Below, piece after piece: positions 42,019 to 51,100 of a stretch of DNA of 64,000 bases. The position numbers and the translations under genes are program-made. The stretch's first letter is position 1, and each line of letters starts with the position of its first letter. The notes beneath the pieces are model-generated. The model made no database searches. It worked only from the letters and a program-made list of their open reading frames with translations, and was not told where the DNA came from. This stretch comes from Cryobacterium aureum (GTDB lineage: Bacteria; Actinomycetota; Actinomycetes; Actinomycetales; Microbacteriaceae), in the NCBI RefSeq assembly GCF_002954245.1, contig NZ_PPTG01000029.1, forward strand, positions 349,417 to 413,416, in the 5' to 3' direction.

Positions 42019-43968
42019 TCACCGTCGGACTTGGCGGAGGTGGCTGGTGAGGGCTGCCGCGGTGGTGGCGTGCCTGGTTGTTTCACCGTCCCAGCCTCGT
42101 TGTTGGGCATCGGCTTTGAGAGCTTGGATGTCGACGAGTTGCTCGGCGAGAGCGTCGGTGAACTCGGGGCCGGTCGTGAAGTTGGCGCAGTTCTCGCAGA
42201 TGTTCGCATAGGAACAGGCGCCGGCGCTTTCGTGCCGGGAGCAGTATCCGTGGGCGACACGGGTTTTGATCATCTCGCTGTTGAGCCAGGCGACTTTGTC
42301 GGGAACGATCGGGCGGCCGACCGGTGTGAGGGTCAGTTGTCGGCGCATTTTGCCGATGGCGTCATCGTAGGCGACTCGCAGCGTCGGCGAGGCGAGGGTG
42401 GCATACCGGACGGTCATTTGGGCGGTCGCGTGGCCCAGGAGCGCCATGAGCGCTTGCAGGCTCATCCCGGCGTTGGCGAGCTCGGTGGCCCAGGTGTGGC
42501 GGAGTTGGTGCGGCGTCACCATCAGGGCAGCCCCATCGGCGCCGAGGAGTCCCGCAGCGGTGCTAGCGGCGATCAGGCCGTTTCGGATCCGGGTCGGACC
42601 CAATCGTCGACCGTGATTAGTGAAGAGGAAGTCTGTGACCGTGCCGGTCCGGGGGTGCGGCAGCGCCCGTGAGGGACCGCGCTGACCAGTCCACTGGTCG
42701 AGGGCGGCCAGCGCGGTCGCGTCCAGAGGAACCATCCGCTCGGTGGCGAGTTTGCCGAGGGGGACTTTCAGCCACGAGCCGGTGGGGCCGTAGTCATAGA
42801 CGCTGCCCAGTTCCAGGTCGAGGAGCTCACCAATGCGCAATCCGGTGTGCCGCAACACCGTCACCGCGACGCGGGCGAAGGGATCATCGATGCCATCAAC
42901 GGAGGCCATCAGCGCCGCGTCGACGTCGGGAGCGAGGGCGCGTGGCAGCGGCTGACCGAGCTTGGGGATGTCAGCCCGGAATACCAGCCGGCGCGTGGGG
43001 ACGTCTTTCCAACCCCAGTCTGTGATGTCCTCGAGCATGTTCCGCAGCGTCAACACCGCCGCCTGCGCGACAGCGGTCGAGACTGTGCGGCCTGCGCCGG
43101 CAGCGGCCCGGCGCCCGCGCCAGGACCGGTAGCGGTTCCAGATCAGGTAGGCCTCAATGTGGTGGCGTCGCAGGTGCCGAAGGTGTCGGATCTCCGGGGC
43201 ATGGGCGGTGAGGTACTCAGCAAACGGCAGCAGGTCATTGATCAGGCAGTCCACCGTGCTGGGACGGGCCACTGCGGAACGGACGGTGACGTAACGCAAG
43301 AACGTTTTGCGCAGCGAGGGCGCCATCTCCACCGCCGCGAAGCGTTCCTCATGACTCGACCCGGTGGGCCGCCGCCGAGGTGGCGTGTCGATCACTCTGG
43401 TGTCGAACAGGATCGCTCTCAGCCCTGCTAGCCGTGCGAGGTAGGCGCGGAGCATCGACGGCGTCAATGTCGTCGTGGCGCTGAGTCCCGTTTCGAACGC
43501 GTCGATGATGCCGTTGGTCAGCTGCGCCGTTGTTCCGCCCGTCCAGGCGAGGAGCACGGCAAGGCCTTGACCGAGAAGAGTTTCGACCCATTTCGGTGTC
43601 CATCCGAGCCGGGTTCCGGCGGCGCGCATCCGGGCGAATCCATCCGGGTCGCGCGCCTCGATCGCCTCGCCGAGGCCGGTGAGGTTCTTCGCCCCAATCA
43701 GCTCTAAGTCCAGTAGCAGGCCGTTGTGCGCGACGGCATAGACGATGACGGGCCAGGCGCCGGTGCGAACCAGCTCCTCGGAGCGAGACACCGCCGGGAG
43801 ACTCATCCACTCGACCAGGTCGGGGTGATAGCCGAGGAAAACGTCAACGATCCGAACGCGGTCCCGCATGGCCCTGGGCCCCAGGCCGAGAACCGACAGA
43901 TTGTGGAGGTACCCGTCTCGTAACGTCAGCACTGGAGGCAAGGACGTGGTGGTCATGATACTCGTCAT
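42019..43968 (-). CDS. Large tyrosine recombinase/transposase (TnpB-like)
   Basis: The protein has 649 residues. The catalytic domain (about 370-560) has Arg in LRHTGLRIGELLDLEL, the box HQLRHTWATELANAG and LLGHATAQMTVRYATL with the nucleophile Tyr. The long N-terminal part (about 1-340) includes a core-binding SAM-like domain. The C-terminus has a Cys-rich segment (CSRHESAGACSYANICENC) typical of Tn554 TnpB-type recombinases. Its ATG overlaps the stop of the upstream recombinase gene (ATGA). The two products probably act together in excision and insertion of the element. Confidence 0.88.
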   Translation of the reverse strand: MTSIMTTTSLPPVLTLRDGYLHNLSVLGLGPRAMRDRVRIVDVFLGYHPDLVEWMSLPAVSRSEELVRTGAWPVIVYAVAHNGLLLDLELIGAKNLTGLGEAIEARDPDGFARMRAAGTRLGWTPKWVETLLGQGLAVLLAWTGGTTAQLTNGIIDAFETGLSATTTLTPSMLRAYLARLAGLRAILFDTRVIDTPPRRRPTGSSHEERFAAVEMAPSLRKTFLRYVTVRSAVARPSTVDCLINDLLPFAEYLTAHAPEIRHLRHLRRHHIEAYLIWNRYRSWRGRRAAAGAGRTVSTAVAQAAVLTLRNMLEDITDWGWKDVPTRRLVFRADIPKLGQPLPRALAPDVDAALMASVDGIDDPFARVAVTVLRHTGLRIGELLDLELGSVYDYGPTGSWLKVPLGKLATERMVPLDATALAALDQWTGQRGPSRALPHPRTGTVTDFLFTNHGRRLGPTRIRNGLIAASTAAGLLGADGAALMVTPHQLRHTWATELANAGMSLQALMALLGHATAQMTVRYATLASPTLRVAYDDAIGKMRRQLTLTPVGRPIVPDKVAWLNSEMIKTRVAHGYCSRHESAGACSYANICENCANFTTGPEFTDALAEQLVDIQALKADAQQRGWDGETTRHATTAAALTSHLRQVRR

Positions 43969-45029
43969 CGGGCGTTGGCGGCGAGGGTCGCGCGGGCGGC
44001 GCCGTATTCGGCGGCAAGGTGTTCGATACTCAGGTGGACGTAACGGGCGGTGGTTCCCGGGGAAACGTGGCCCATCAGTTCCCGTAGTGCCAACAGGTCA
44101 ATACCGGCCGAGGCCAACTCGGTGCCATAGGTGTGCCGCAATCGGTGAGGACGCACTCGGGTCGCCCCCGATGTCTCCCGGTGGCGGCGGAACACCCCAC
44201 GCAGCCCCGCTTCTGTCAACGGTTGTCCCGTGGTTGGTCCTCTCAACACGAGGAAACACTCCGATGATTTCACCCCGGTGGGGCGTTCGTGACGCAGGTA
44301 GGCGGCAACCTCGGTGAAGAAGGCGCCATCGACGGGGACGTGACGTTCTTTCGATCCTTTGCCCACGACGCGCAGGCGGCGGCGACCGAGGTCGATGTCG
44401 GCTAGCTGGAGCCCGCGCACTTCCGCGGCCCGTAAACCGCCCAGCAGCATCACCAACACGATCGCGCGGTCGCGGTGGGTGTCCAGCGAACGCAAGAAAC
44501 GGTCGACATCACTAACGGGCAGCGATTCCGGCAGCATCTGGGGCTGACGCACCAGCCGGCCCCCGCCGCGCGAGCGCCCGACGCCCAGATGACCCAGCAG
44601 GCCGCGGGTCGAGGTGCCGGGGCTACTGCGCCGTCGCGGAGACGGGACGGGATTGCTCGGGCAAGTGCCGGCCATCACCAAGTATTCGAATAACGCCCTC
44701 ACCGCCGCGACCCGGCGGTTGACCGTCGACGCTGCCGCCGTGCGCACTGCGCCCGAAGCGTCCTCGGCCCGATCAGATGTGCCGTGTGACCGAACGCCCT
44801 GCCAGTCGATCCACTCGAAGACCATCATCGGCGAGACCTCGACACGGGTGCTGTCTCTCGCCGATAGAAACCGTGCAAAGTTGACGATGTCGAACGCGTA
44901 AGAGCGAACCGTGCTCGGGCTGAACGCCCGAGCATCGAGGTGACCGAGAAAGGCATTCGCCGATACGGCGTCGCCCCAATCGCCCACGATACGAAACGCG
45001 CCGTCGATCTTCCTCGCTGAAACATTCAT
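43965..45029 (-). CDS. XerC/D-like tyrosine recombinase (TnpA-like)
   Basis: The protein has 354 residues with an N-terminal SAM-like core-binding domain (about 20-125) and a catalytic domain from about 180. Arg lies in LGGLRAAEVRGLQL, the box is HRLRHTYGTELASAG and the end is LMGHVSPGTTARYVH with the nucleophile Tyr. A basic, Gly/Ser-rich linker lies near 130-165. It is the first gene of the transposon, starting 95 bases from the right inverted repeat and overlapping the second recombinase by four bases. No third small recombinase or TnpC gene was seen. Confidence 0.88.
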   Translation of the reverse strand: MNVSARKIDGAFRIVGDWGDAVSANAFLGHLDARAFSPSTVRSYAFDIVNFARFLSARDSTRVEVSPMMVFEWIDWQGVRSHGTSDRAEDASGAVRTAAASTVNRRVAAVRALFEYLVMAGTCPSNPVPSPRRRSSPGTSTRGLLGHLGVGRSRGGGRLVRQPQMLPESLPVSDVDRFLRSLDTHRDRAIVLVMLLGGLRAAEVRGLQLADIDLGRRRLRVVGKGSKERHVPVDGAFFTEVAAYLRHERPTGVKSSECFLVLRGPTTGQPLTEAGLRGVFRRHRETSGATRVRPHRLRHTYGTELASAGIDLLALRELMGHVSPGTTARYVHLSIEHLAAEYGAARATLAANAR

Positions 45030-45144
45030 AGCCTGAACTCCTTTGTCGGCCGGTCTGCAATAGCTTCCACCCCAACGAGCGCGGAACCCTCCTCATTCGC
45101 AGTGCTGAGTGGGACGTGTCGTTCGAGAGCCGGTAAACAGATAT

Positions 45145-46155
45145 GGGGTTTGTCGACCAGATCTGCCGCCAGTGTTTGGGCGGGAACCCACAGAACGCGA
45201 GGATGTCGGCGCGGGCATCGTGCAGCATTGTGGCGACCTTCGGGTGCGTGCGCTCGAGCATCCGGGTGACCTCATCGAACTGGGCCTGGATGTGAGTCGC
45301 GTCGGGCTGGGCGAAGATGGTGCGGATGACCGCGGCAACCATGTCCTGGCTGGCACGCGGGACGATGGAGAGCACATTTCTCATGAAGTGAACTCGGCAG
45401 CGCTGCCACGCGGCACCTTGGAACACTGTGCTGATGGCCTTCTTCAAACCGCTGTGCGCGTCGGAGATGACGAGCTTGACACCGTCCAGCCCGCGCGCCT
45501 TCAGCGACCGAAGGAACTCGGTCCAGAAGACCTCGTTCTCGCTGTCACCGACGTCGAAACCGAGGACTTCGCGGCGCCCGTCGGCGGCCACTCCGATGGC
45601 GACGACCATCGCTTGGGAGATGACGCGGTGGTTGACGCGGGCCTTGCAATACGTGGCGTCGAGGAACACATAGGGGTAGCCGGTAACGCCGAGGTCACGG
45701 CCACGGAATGTGCCGACTTCGTCGTCGAGATCAGCGCAAATCCGAGACACCTCCGACTTGGAGATGCCGGTATCAGCGCCGAGCGCCTTGACCAGATCAG
45801 CGACCTTCCGAGTCGAGACGCCGTGAAGCTATGCCTCCATCACAACGGCGAACAGGGCCTGATCAACGCGGCGGCACCGCTCAAGGAAGGCGGAGAAGAA
45901 CGACCCTTGGCGCAGCTTGGGCACCTTCAGATTCAGGTCGCCGGCCGTCGTCGTCAAGACGCGCGGACGAGTCCCGTTGCGCTGGGTGGTGCGGTCATCG
46001 GAGCGTTCGAATCGGCCGGTGCCGATGTGCGCGGTGGCCTCCGCATCGATGAGTTCTTGGTAGAGAGTTTCGGTCACCATGCGGATTCGATCGGTGACAT
46101 TGGTCAGCTTGAGTTCCGCGAGGAGCGCGAGCAGGGCAGACTGGTCTAGAGCCAT
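45145..46155 (-). pseudogene. IS256-family transposase, N-terminal and catalytic part
   Basis: From ATG 46155 the frame reads MALDQSALLALLAELKLTN. An in-frame TAG at 45829-45831 replaces the expected Tyr of MEAYLHGVSTRKV. It then continues through GYPYVFLDATYCKAR (first Asp), VISDAHSGLKKA (second Asp) and KHWRQIWSTNP, where it is cut by the recombinase transposon. Together with the 41724-41971 fragment it would give about 419 residues, the normal IS256 length. A longer open frame reading past 45145 into the transposon is an artefact. Confidence 0.87.
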
Positions 46156-46226
46156 CGTGTGATGTGTCTTTCTGTGAGTTCTTTGATCGGTACTCACTGA
46201 CCATCGCACGGTGGTTCACTTCGTTG

Positions 46227-46616
46227 TTAATCCAACGAATTCAACCCCGGGATTACACAGAGATACTGGACGACGCCGGGTATGAAAGCGATCCCGTTCG
46301 TTTGACACCACATGGCAAGACTCTCGGACAGCCCGGGCGACACCAAGAATCGAGCGCCCGCATCGACAGCGCGCTGGGCGTCGTCGATCGAGAGCACGGT
46401 GCCTGCTCCCACCAGCACCTCGCCGCCGATGGCCAGACCACGAATTGCGTCGAGCGCGGCGGGAGTGCGCAGCGTGACTTCAGCGATCGGCAGGCCTCCG
46501 GCTCCAAGCCCGGCCGCTATCGCATCACCGGAACCGGCGTCGTGCACAGTGAGCACCGGCAGCACTCGGGTATGCATCAGGACATTGATAACGTCGCCGG
46601 CGGATGTGGGCTTCAT
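46227..46616 (-). pseudogene. Truncated KDPG/KDPGal aldolase
   Basis: The 129 residues correspond to the N-terminal 60 percent of a class I 2-keto-3-deoxy-6-phosphogluconate aldolase: PVLTVHDAGSGDAIAAGL, the Glu segment EVTLRTPAALDAI and GAGTVLSIDDAQRAVDAGA. The reading stays normal to FIPGVV, then passes into the end of the IS256-type element and stops at 46227. The Schiff-base Lys region (HLKFFPAE-type) is missing, so the product cannot be active. The ATG at 46616 has AGGAG upstream. It is divergent from the GntR gene and belonged to the sugar-acid cluster. Confidence 0.85.
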
Positions 46617-46652
46617 GGTTACTCCTGGTGGGTCGATCATGATCAACGGGCA

Positions 46653-46670
46653 CCGACTGACCGCGGTCGG
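46653..46670. promoter_or_regulatory. Palindrome between aldolase and GntR genes
   Basis: The perfect 10-bp palindrome GACCGCGGTC (46659-46668) lies inside a longer imperfect dyad starting CCGAC at 46653. It is in the 68-bp divergent gap, 17 bases before the GntR start, and is a candidate GntR operator. Confidence 0.45.
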
Positions 46671-46684
46671 TATGATAAGTGGCT

Positions 46685-47398
46685 ATGGCGTCGACCGAGG
46701 AAAGCCGCAGTGGGCGGATGCCTCGCGCCCGACTGTCTGACGCCGTCGCGCACAAGCTCGAGGCCCAGATCACTGCGGGTGAGTATCCCGTAGGAGCGAA
46801 GCTCATGCCCGAGCACGACCTCGCCCAGCAGTACGGGGTGGGCCGCAGCTCTATGCGTGAAGCGGTGCGTGCCCTCGAGGTTGCCGGCTATCTGCGCAGC
46901 ACGCACGGTGTGGGAGTGTTCGTGATCAACGACCACCCCCGCAGTGCCGGGGTGTTCGATCAGGTGCTGACCGGCGGATACACGATGAGCGACCTGTTCG
47001 AGGCACGCATCGCGGTTGAGAGCAAGACCGCGGAGCTCGCGGCTCGTCGGCTGACCGACCACCACCGGGAGCTGATCCAGTCGATCCTCGCGGCGGCCTC
47101 CGATCCTGACATCTCGCATGAACGGTTCGTCGAACTCGACGGACGGTTTCACCGGCAGGTCGCCGAAGCATCGGGAAACCCACTTTTGCTGCACATCTGG
47201 GAGTCGCTGGCGGCGCAGTTCGTGGAGTACTCGAACAAAGTGATCACGCTTCCCGGACGTCTCGAGCGTGCTCATCGCGATCATTGCGCTATCGCTGAGG
47301 CGATCGTGGCGAGAGACGGCGACAAAGCATCGACCGCTGCGAGAGAGCACGTAAGCGCGGTACAGCGAGAACTGCAGCACGAGTCGGCACCAGCGTAA
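46685..47398 (+). CDS. FadR/GntR-family regulator
   Basis: The protein has 237 residues. The N-terminal winged helix (about 15-78) includes LMPEHDLAQQYGVGRSSMREAVRALEVAGYL. The FCD-type all-helical effector domain (about 90-225) contains the metal-coordinating His residues typical of FadR-type sugar-acid sensors (FHRQVAEASGN, RAHRDHCAI). Start codons GTG 46679 and ATG 46685 are equivalent. The position between the aldolase fragment and the GntP permease suggests it regulates uptake and breakdown of a hexonate. Confidence 0.87.
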   Translation: MASTEESRSGRMPRARLSDAVAHKLEAQITAGEYPVGAKLMPEHDLAQQYGVGRSSMREAVRALEVAGYLRSTHGVGVFVINDHPRSAGVFDQVLTGGYTMSDLFEARIAVESKTAELAARRLTDHHRELIQSILAAASDPDISHERFVELDGRFHRQVAEASGNPLLLHIWESLAAQFVEYSNKVITLPGRLERAHRDHCAIAEAIVARDGDKASTAAREHVSAVQRELQHESAPA

Positions 47399-47452
47399 CT
47401 GACATCGCGCCTGCTGCGGATTTCAACTGATCTCAGCACCGCGCCCACATCG

Positions 47453-48946
47453 TCACACGAAAATCTCGACGAGAAGCACGATGGCGAGCACGACGATCGA
47501 GAGCATCGACTGAGCGAGAGTGTAAGTCTTCAAGGTTCCGCGGGTCGATAGTCCGAACAGGCTACGGAGCATCCAAAAGGCGTTGTCGCTGAACTGCCCG
47601 CCGAAGCATCCGCCGGCTCCCGCAGCGAGCACGACGAGGATGGGTGAGAGACCGAGGTCGGGAATGAGCGGCGCAATAATGCCGATCGCAGTAATACCGG
47701 CGACGGTCTGTCCCCCGATCGCGGTGCGAAGCACCGCGGCGACGAACCACACGGCCAATAGTGGCACCGTCTGATTGGCGCCGAACAGCTCACTGAGCAC
47801 GTCTTGCAGACCCGTCGCGGCGATGACCGCTCCAAGCGAACCGGCCACGGCGGTGACCACGAGGATTGAGCCCATCGTCTCGAATGCCTGGCCCACCACT
47901 GTCTCTTGAGCGCGGAGACCGCTCTTGGCGATGGTGATGCCCAGTGCTGTGAGTACTCCCGCAAGAAGAGCAATCACAGGACTTCCCAGGAAGGCTACCG
48001 TCTGAGACTCGAGGCCGGTGAGGGGGGTGATGATCGACGCGAGGATCAGGATGAGCACAACCAGCACGGGGGCGAGCGCGGCCGCGAGGTTCGGCAGCCG
48101 CGTCGCGGACTGAGGCAATACGGCGTCGGTCGCGACGGCAGTGGCGACCGTCGTCGGCGCCGGTTGTGGTGCTGCGCTGTCGACCACTCCAACAGCGCTC
48201 GCACCGCCGGTCGATGAGACGGCCGTGACACCGTTCTCCAAGACATCGGCGATGTGGTCTTCGTCGCGAGCTGGATTCCACCAGCCGAATCGCTCGATCA
48301 CGAGCAGATAGAGAAACGTGGTGATGACGACGGCGGGGATAGCGATCGCGAACCCAGGCAGCAGCAAGTCCGCAGCAGACAGTTGCACGGTCCCGAGATA
48401 AGCGAGCATGGCTGCGCCGGGTATCACGAGAGCATTGCCCGCCGCGAGTCCCATCGCCACGGGACCGGCAAGCGATGCGACGGGACGTCCAGTGCGACGC
48501 GCAACGCTGCGCGCGATGGGGGCGACGAGAACGAGAAGCACGTCGAAATAAATGGACGGGGTGACCGTCGAGAGAGTGAGTGCGAAGGCATAAGGCGAGG
48601 CGCGTTTACCGAAAAGACGCAGAATCGCCTCGACGATCCTCTGCACGGCGCCATAGCTCGACATCAGCAGACCCATGATCACGCCGAGACTGATGAGCAG
48701 TCCGACCTCGGCCATGATCACACCGAATCCGCCGTTGATGCCGGTAACCAGATCGTCGAGCGAGACGCCTGTGGTGATCCCCAGTGCGATCGTGCCCAGC
48801 AGGAGCGCGATCATCGGATTTATCCGCAGCCGCACTATGAGAAGTGCGATGGCGACGAACACCACAACAAATATGACAATCAACCAAGCTGTGGACACCA
48901 GCGTCACCTGCTCTTCTTCGAAGTGTTCCGCGTCCGTATCGGTCAT
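47453..48946 (-). CDS. GntP-family gluconate/sugar-acid permease
   Basis: This 497-residue inner-membrane protein has about 12-13 hydrophobic helices. The N-terminal part (INPMIALLLGTIALGI, NGGFGVIMAEVGLLISLGVIMGLLM) and C-terminal AIGGQTVAGITAIGIIAPLIP are typical of gluconate:H+ symporters. A cytoplasmic Ala/Thr-rich loop near 235-290 is long for the family. It is convergent with the GntR gene and divergent from the dehydratase at 49156, across 209 bases that hold both promoters. The substrate is probably an aldonate; the exact sugar acid is unknown. Confidence 0.88.
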   Translation of the reverse strand: MTDTDAEHFEEEQVTLVSTAWLIVIFVVVFVAIALLIVRLRINPMIALLLGTIALGITTGVSLDDLVTGINGGFGVIMAEVGLLISLGVIMGLLMSSYGAVQRIVEAILRLFGKRASPYAFALTLSTVTPSIYFDVLLVLVAPIARSVARRTGRPVASLAGPVAMGLAAGNALVIPGAAMLAYLGTVQLSAADLLLPGFAIAIPAVVITTFLYLLVIERFGWWNPARDEDHIADVLENGVTAVSSTGGASAVGVVDSAAPQPAPTTVATAVATDAVLPQSATRLPNLAAALAPVLVVLILILASIITPLTGLESQTVAFLGSPVIALLAGVLTALGITIAKSGLRAQETVVGQAFETMGSILVVTAVAGSLGAVIAATGLQDVLSELFGANQTVPLLAVWFVAAVLRTAIGGQTVAGITAIGIIAPLIPDLGLSPILVVLAAGAGGCFGGQFSDNAFWMLRSLFGLSTRGTLKTYTLAQSMLSIVVLAIVLLVEIFV

Positions 48947-49155
48947 CGCGGGGACTGAGGAGGGGGAGGCAGATACCTACTGTCCTCAGATAACTGGAAG
49001 ACTATGGCGCGAAATGCACCATGTCAAATCTATTTTTCCCTTGTCTACGGTGTTCAGCCGGGAACCAGCGTGGACGTACTCCTCTGAGGACTACCTGCTA
49101 AGCTGTCCCATCACGGCGGCCCAACGGTGGAGTCGCCCAGGAAGCGAGGAACGCG

Positions 49156-50325
49156 ATGAGAGTCGAGCGTGTCGAAACATTCGTGCTAAAGACACCTCTC
49201 GGTGCAGAGCGGTTCTATTCGTCCCAGGCGGAGTTCCCCGAGCGAAACAGTCTGCTGGTTCGCATCACCACCAGCGACGGCGTTACGGGATGGGGCGAAG
49301 GTGGCCAATATGGTCCAGCGGAACCGGTGAAGACCTGCATCGATGAGGTGCTGGCGCCCCAACTACTAGCCATCGACGATGCGTCCCCCGGGGTGGTATG
49401 GGAGCGTCTCTATGCGGGAATCCGCGACTTCGGGTCGAAAGGACCGTACATCGAAGCCATGAGTGCGCTCGATATCGCGCTCTGGGATGTGCTCGGCAAA
49501 AGCCTAGGCGCATCCATCGCGACTCTGATGGGAGGACGCAGCCGCGAACGGGTCAAGGCTTACGGTACGGGCGGTTACTACGACACTCTCGACTTCGACC
49601 GTCATCGTGACCTCGCTCGACTTGCCACGGTCGTCGAGCGCTATGCCGACGAGGGTCTCGGCATGCTCAAGATGAAAATCGGTCTGCTGCCCATCGCTGA
49701 TGACGCGCTTAGGGTGCAGACAGTGCGTGATGTGCTCGGCGACGATTTCGTGCTCTTCGCCGACGCCAATCACGCGTACAACGCCAGCAGCGCAATCGCC
49801 ATGGGACGGGTACTCGAAAGGGCAGATTTCCAGTTCTTCGAGGAGCCCGTGCCTCCGGAAGATCGTCGGGGATACGCTCGGGTTCGTGAGCACCTCGACA
49901 TCGCGATCGCGGGCGGCGAAGCCGAGTACACGAGATACGGCTTCCGCGACCTCATCGCCGGCGATTGCGTCGACATCCTTCAACCTGACATCTGCGTGAC
50001 AGGCGGCATCTCCGAGGTGCGCAACATCGTCGCCCTCGCGACGACGAACAATTTGCGCACTATTCCGCACGTGTGGGGTTCGGGAATAGCCGTTGCAGCT
50101 GCGCTTCAGGTCTGCAGCTGGTTGCCACTCGTGCCCTACACCCACCGGCCAGTCCCAGTGCAGAACGAGCCAATCATCGAGTTCGATCGCACGCGTAACC
50201 CTCTTCGAGACGACCTGTTGAGCCAGTCATTCGTGCTCCAGAACGGTTACATCGAGGTGCCTGCGGGACCTGGTCTTGGTGTCGAAGTCGACATGGATGT
50301 CCTCGAACGGCATTGCGTTAAGTGA
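49156..50325 (+). CDS. Enolase-superfamily sugar-acid dehydratase (mandelate racemase group)
   Basis: The protein has 389 residues. Capping domain 1-125 is followed by the barrel with LKMKIG (K172, K174), metal ligands D203 (FADANHAYN), E229 (FFEEPVPPED) and E255 (GGEAEYTRYG), and the His/Asp pair H305 (PHVWGSG) and D278. This is the mandelate-racemase-type arrangement used by acid-sugar dehydratases. The reaction would give a 2-keto-3-deoxy sugar acid, the kind of compound the neighbouring aldolase once handled after phosphorylation. The start ATG at 49156 has AGCGAGGAACGCG upstream. Substrate specificity is not readable. Confidence 0.87.
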   Translation: MRVERVETFVLKTPLGAERFYSSQAEFPERNSLLVRITTSDGVTGWGEGGQYGPAEPVKTCIDEVLAPQLLAIDDASPGVVWERLYAGIRDFGSKGPYIEAMSALDIALWDVLGKSLGASIATLMGGRSRERVKAYGTGGYYDTLDFDRHRDLARLATVVERYADEGLGMLKMKIGLLPIADDALRVQTVRDVLGDDFVLFADANHAYNASSAIAMGRVLERADFQFFEEPVPPEDRRGYARVREHLDIAIAGGEAEYTRYGFRDLIAGDCVDILQPDICVTGGISEVRNIVALATTNNLRTIPHVWGSGIAVAAALQVCSWLPLVPYTHRPVPVQNEPIIEFDRTRNPLRDDLLSQSFVLQNGYIEVPAGPGLGVEVDMDVLERHCVK

Positions 50326-50350
50326 ATCGAGCGAGCAGATGGGAGCACCG

Positions 50351-51100
50351 ATGACCGCGCAGGCGCTAGACGGCCGCACCGCCCTAGTGACGGGGGGAGG
50401 GGTGGGGATCGGTGCAGCGATCGCCCGAGCGCTAGCCAGCGCGGGCGCGCGGGTCGCGGTCACCTATCGCAGCCATAAGCCCGATCCGTCGTTCGTGAGC
50501 GAAGTTGGTGCGTTCGTTGTGCAGGTCGATGCGGGCGACCCTAACACCGTGCGCACCGGGGTAGAGCAGTCGGCCGATCATCTCGGTGGGCTCGACATCC
50601 TGGTAAACAATATCGGCGGTCTCGTCAGACGCGCCCGACTCGGCGAGCTCGACCTCGAGACGTGGCGAGCGATCCTTAACGTGAACCTCGACAGCATGTT
50701 CCTCTTCAGTCATCACGCATTGCCGTTCCTCGCCAAGAGTGATTTCGGCCGGGTGATCAATATCGCCTCACTCGCCGCTCACTCGGGTGGACACCCTGGT
50801 GCGTTGGCCTATGCCACAGCCAAGGCCGGCGCGATCGGATTCACCCGTGCCCTGGCAACCGAACTCGGCCCACAAGGAATCACGGTAAACGCGCTCGCTC
50901 CGGGCTTTGTCGAGGCGACCCCATTTCACGACACATTCACCACCGCCGACTCGAAACGCAGTACCGTCGATGCCATCCCGATTGGACGCGCTGGCCGACC
51001 CGACGACGTCGCAGGTGCAACGGTATGGCTCGCATCCGACGCGGCCTCGTTCGTAAGCGGGGCTGTCATCGACATCAACGGCGCCCAGTACTTCCACTAG
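50351..51100 (+). CDS. SDR-family oxidoreductase of the sugar-acid cluster
   Basis: The protein has 249 residues. The cofactor motif TGGGVGIG (about 14-21), NNIGG, and catalytic S140, Y154 and K158 (INIAS, YATAK) are all present: a classical SDR. It is encoded 25 bases after the dehydratase, in the same operon, so it probably oxidises or reduces a hexonate or keto-deoxy acid. FabG-like generic annotation would be less informative. The ATG at 50351 is chosen over 50339 because GGGAG lies 6 bases upstream. Confidence 0.87.
   Translation: MTAQALDGRTALVTGGGVGIGAAIARALASAGARVAVTYRSHKPDPSFVSEVGAFVVQVDAGDPNTVRTGVEQSADHLGGLDILVNNIGGLVRRARLGELDLETWRAILNVNLDSMFLFSHHALPFLAKSDFGRVINIASLAAHSGGHPGALAYATAKAGAIGFTRALATELGPQGITVNALAPGFVEATPFHDTFTTADSKRSTVDAIPIGRAGRPDDVAGATVWLASDAASFVSGAVIDINGAQYFH

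Larger units (their letters stand above)
41972..45144 (-). mobile_element. Transposon with two tyrosine recombinases and 14-bp inverted ends
   Basis: The element is about 3.17 kb. Its ends are TTAACCGGCTCTCG at 41972-41985 and the inverse of TTTACCGGCTCTCG at 45124-45137 (13 of 14 match). Seven extra bases (45138-45144) separate the right repeat from the IS256 sequence. That asymmetry resembles Tn554-type elements, which carry a few bases from the previous site. It holds two overlapping tyrosine-recombinase genes and no visible cargo. It splits the IS256 transposase at its STNP-LERLNK region, and both halves match up across it. Confidence 0.8.
41680..46262 (-). mobile_element. IS256-family element interrupted by a two-recombinase transposon
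   Basis: Boundaries are approximate. GTGTAAT-like ends (41687 and, inverted, 46252-46258) and shared inner repeats of the type CCGTGCG..GGTCAG..TGA near 41700 and 46190-46210 mark the termini. The transposase gene within is split into 46155-45145 and 41971-41724. No matching target duplication flanks the ends: one side is a monooxygenase pseudogene and the other a truncated aldolase. A deletion or recombination after insertion is likely. Confidence 0.65.

Noticed and set aside
44773..45750. Continuous 325-codon minus-strand frame ending in the recombinase element
   Set aside because: It is a chimera: real IS256 transposase up to STNP at 45145, then non-coding end and antisense-phase sequence of the transposon.
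45109..46149. Plus-strand 346-codon frame
   Set aside because: It mirrors the IS256 transposase on the other strand and has no protein family character.
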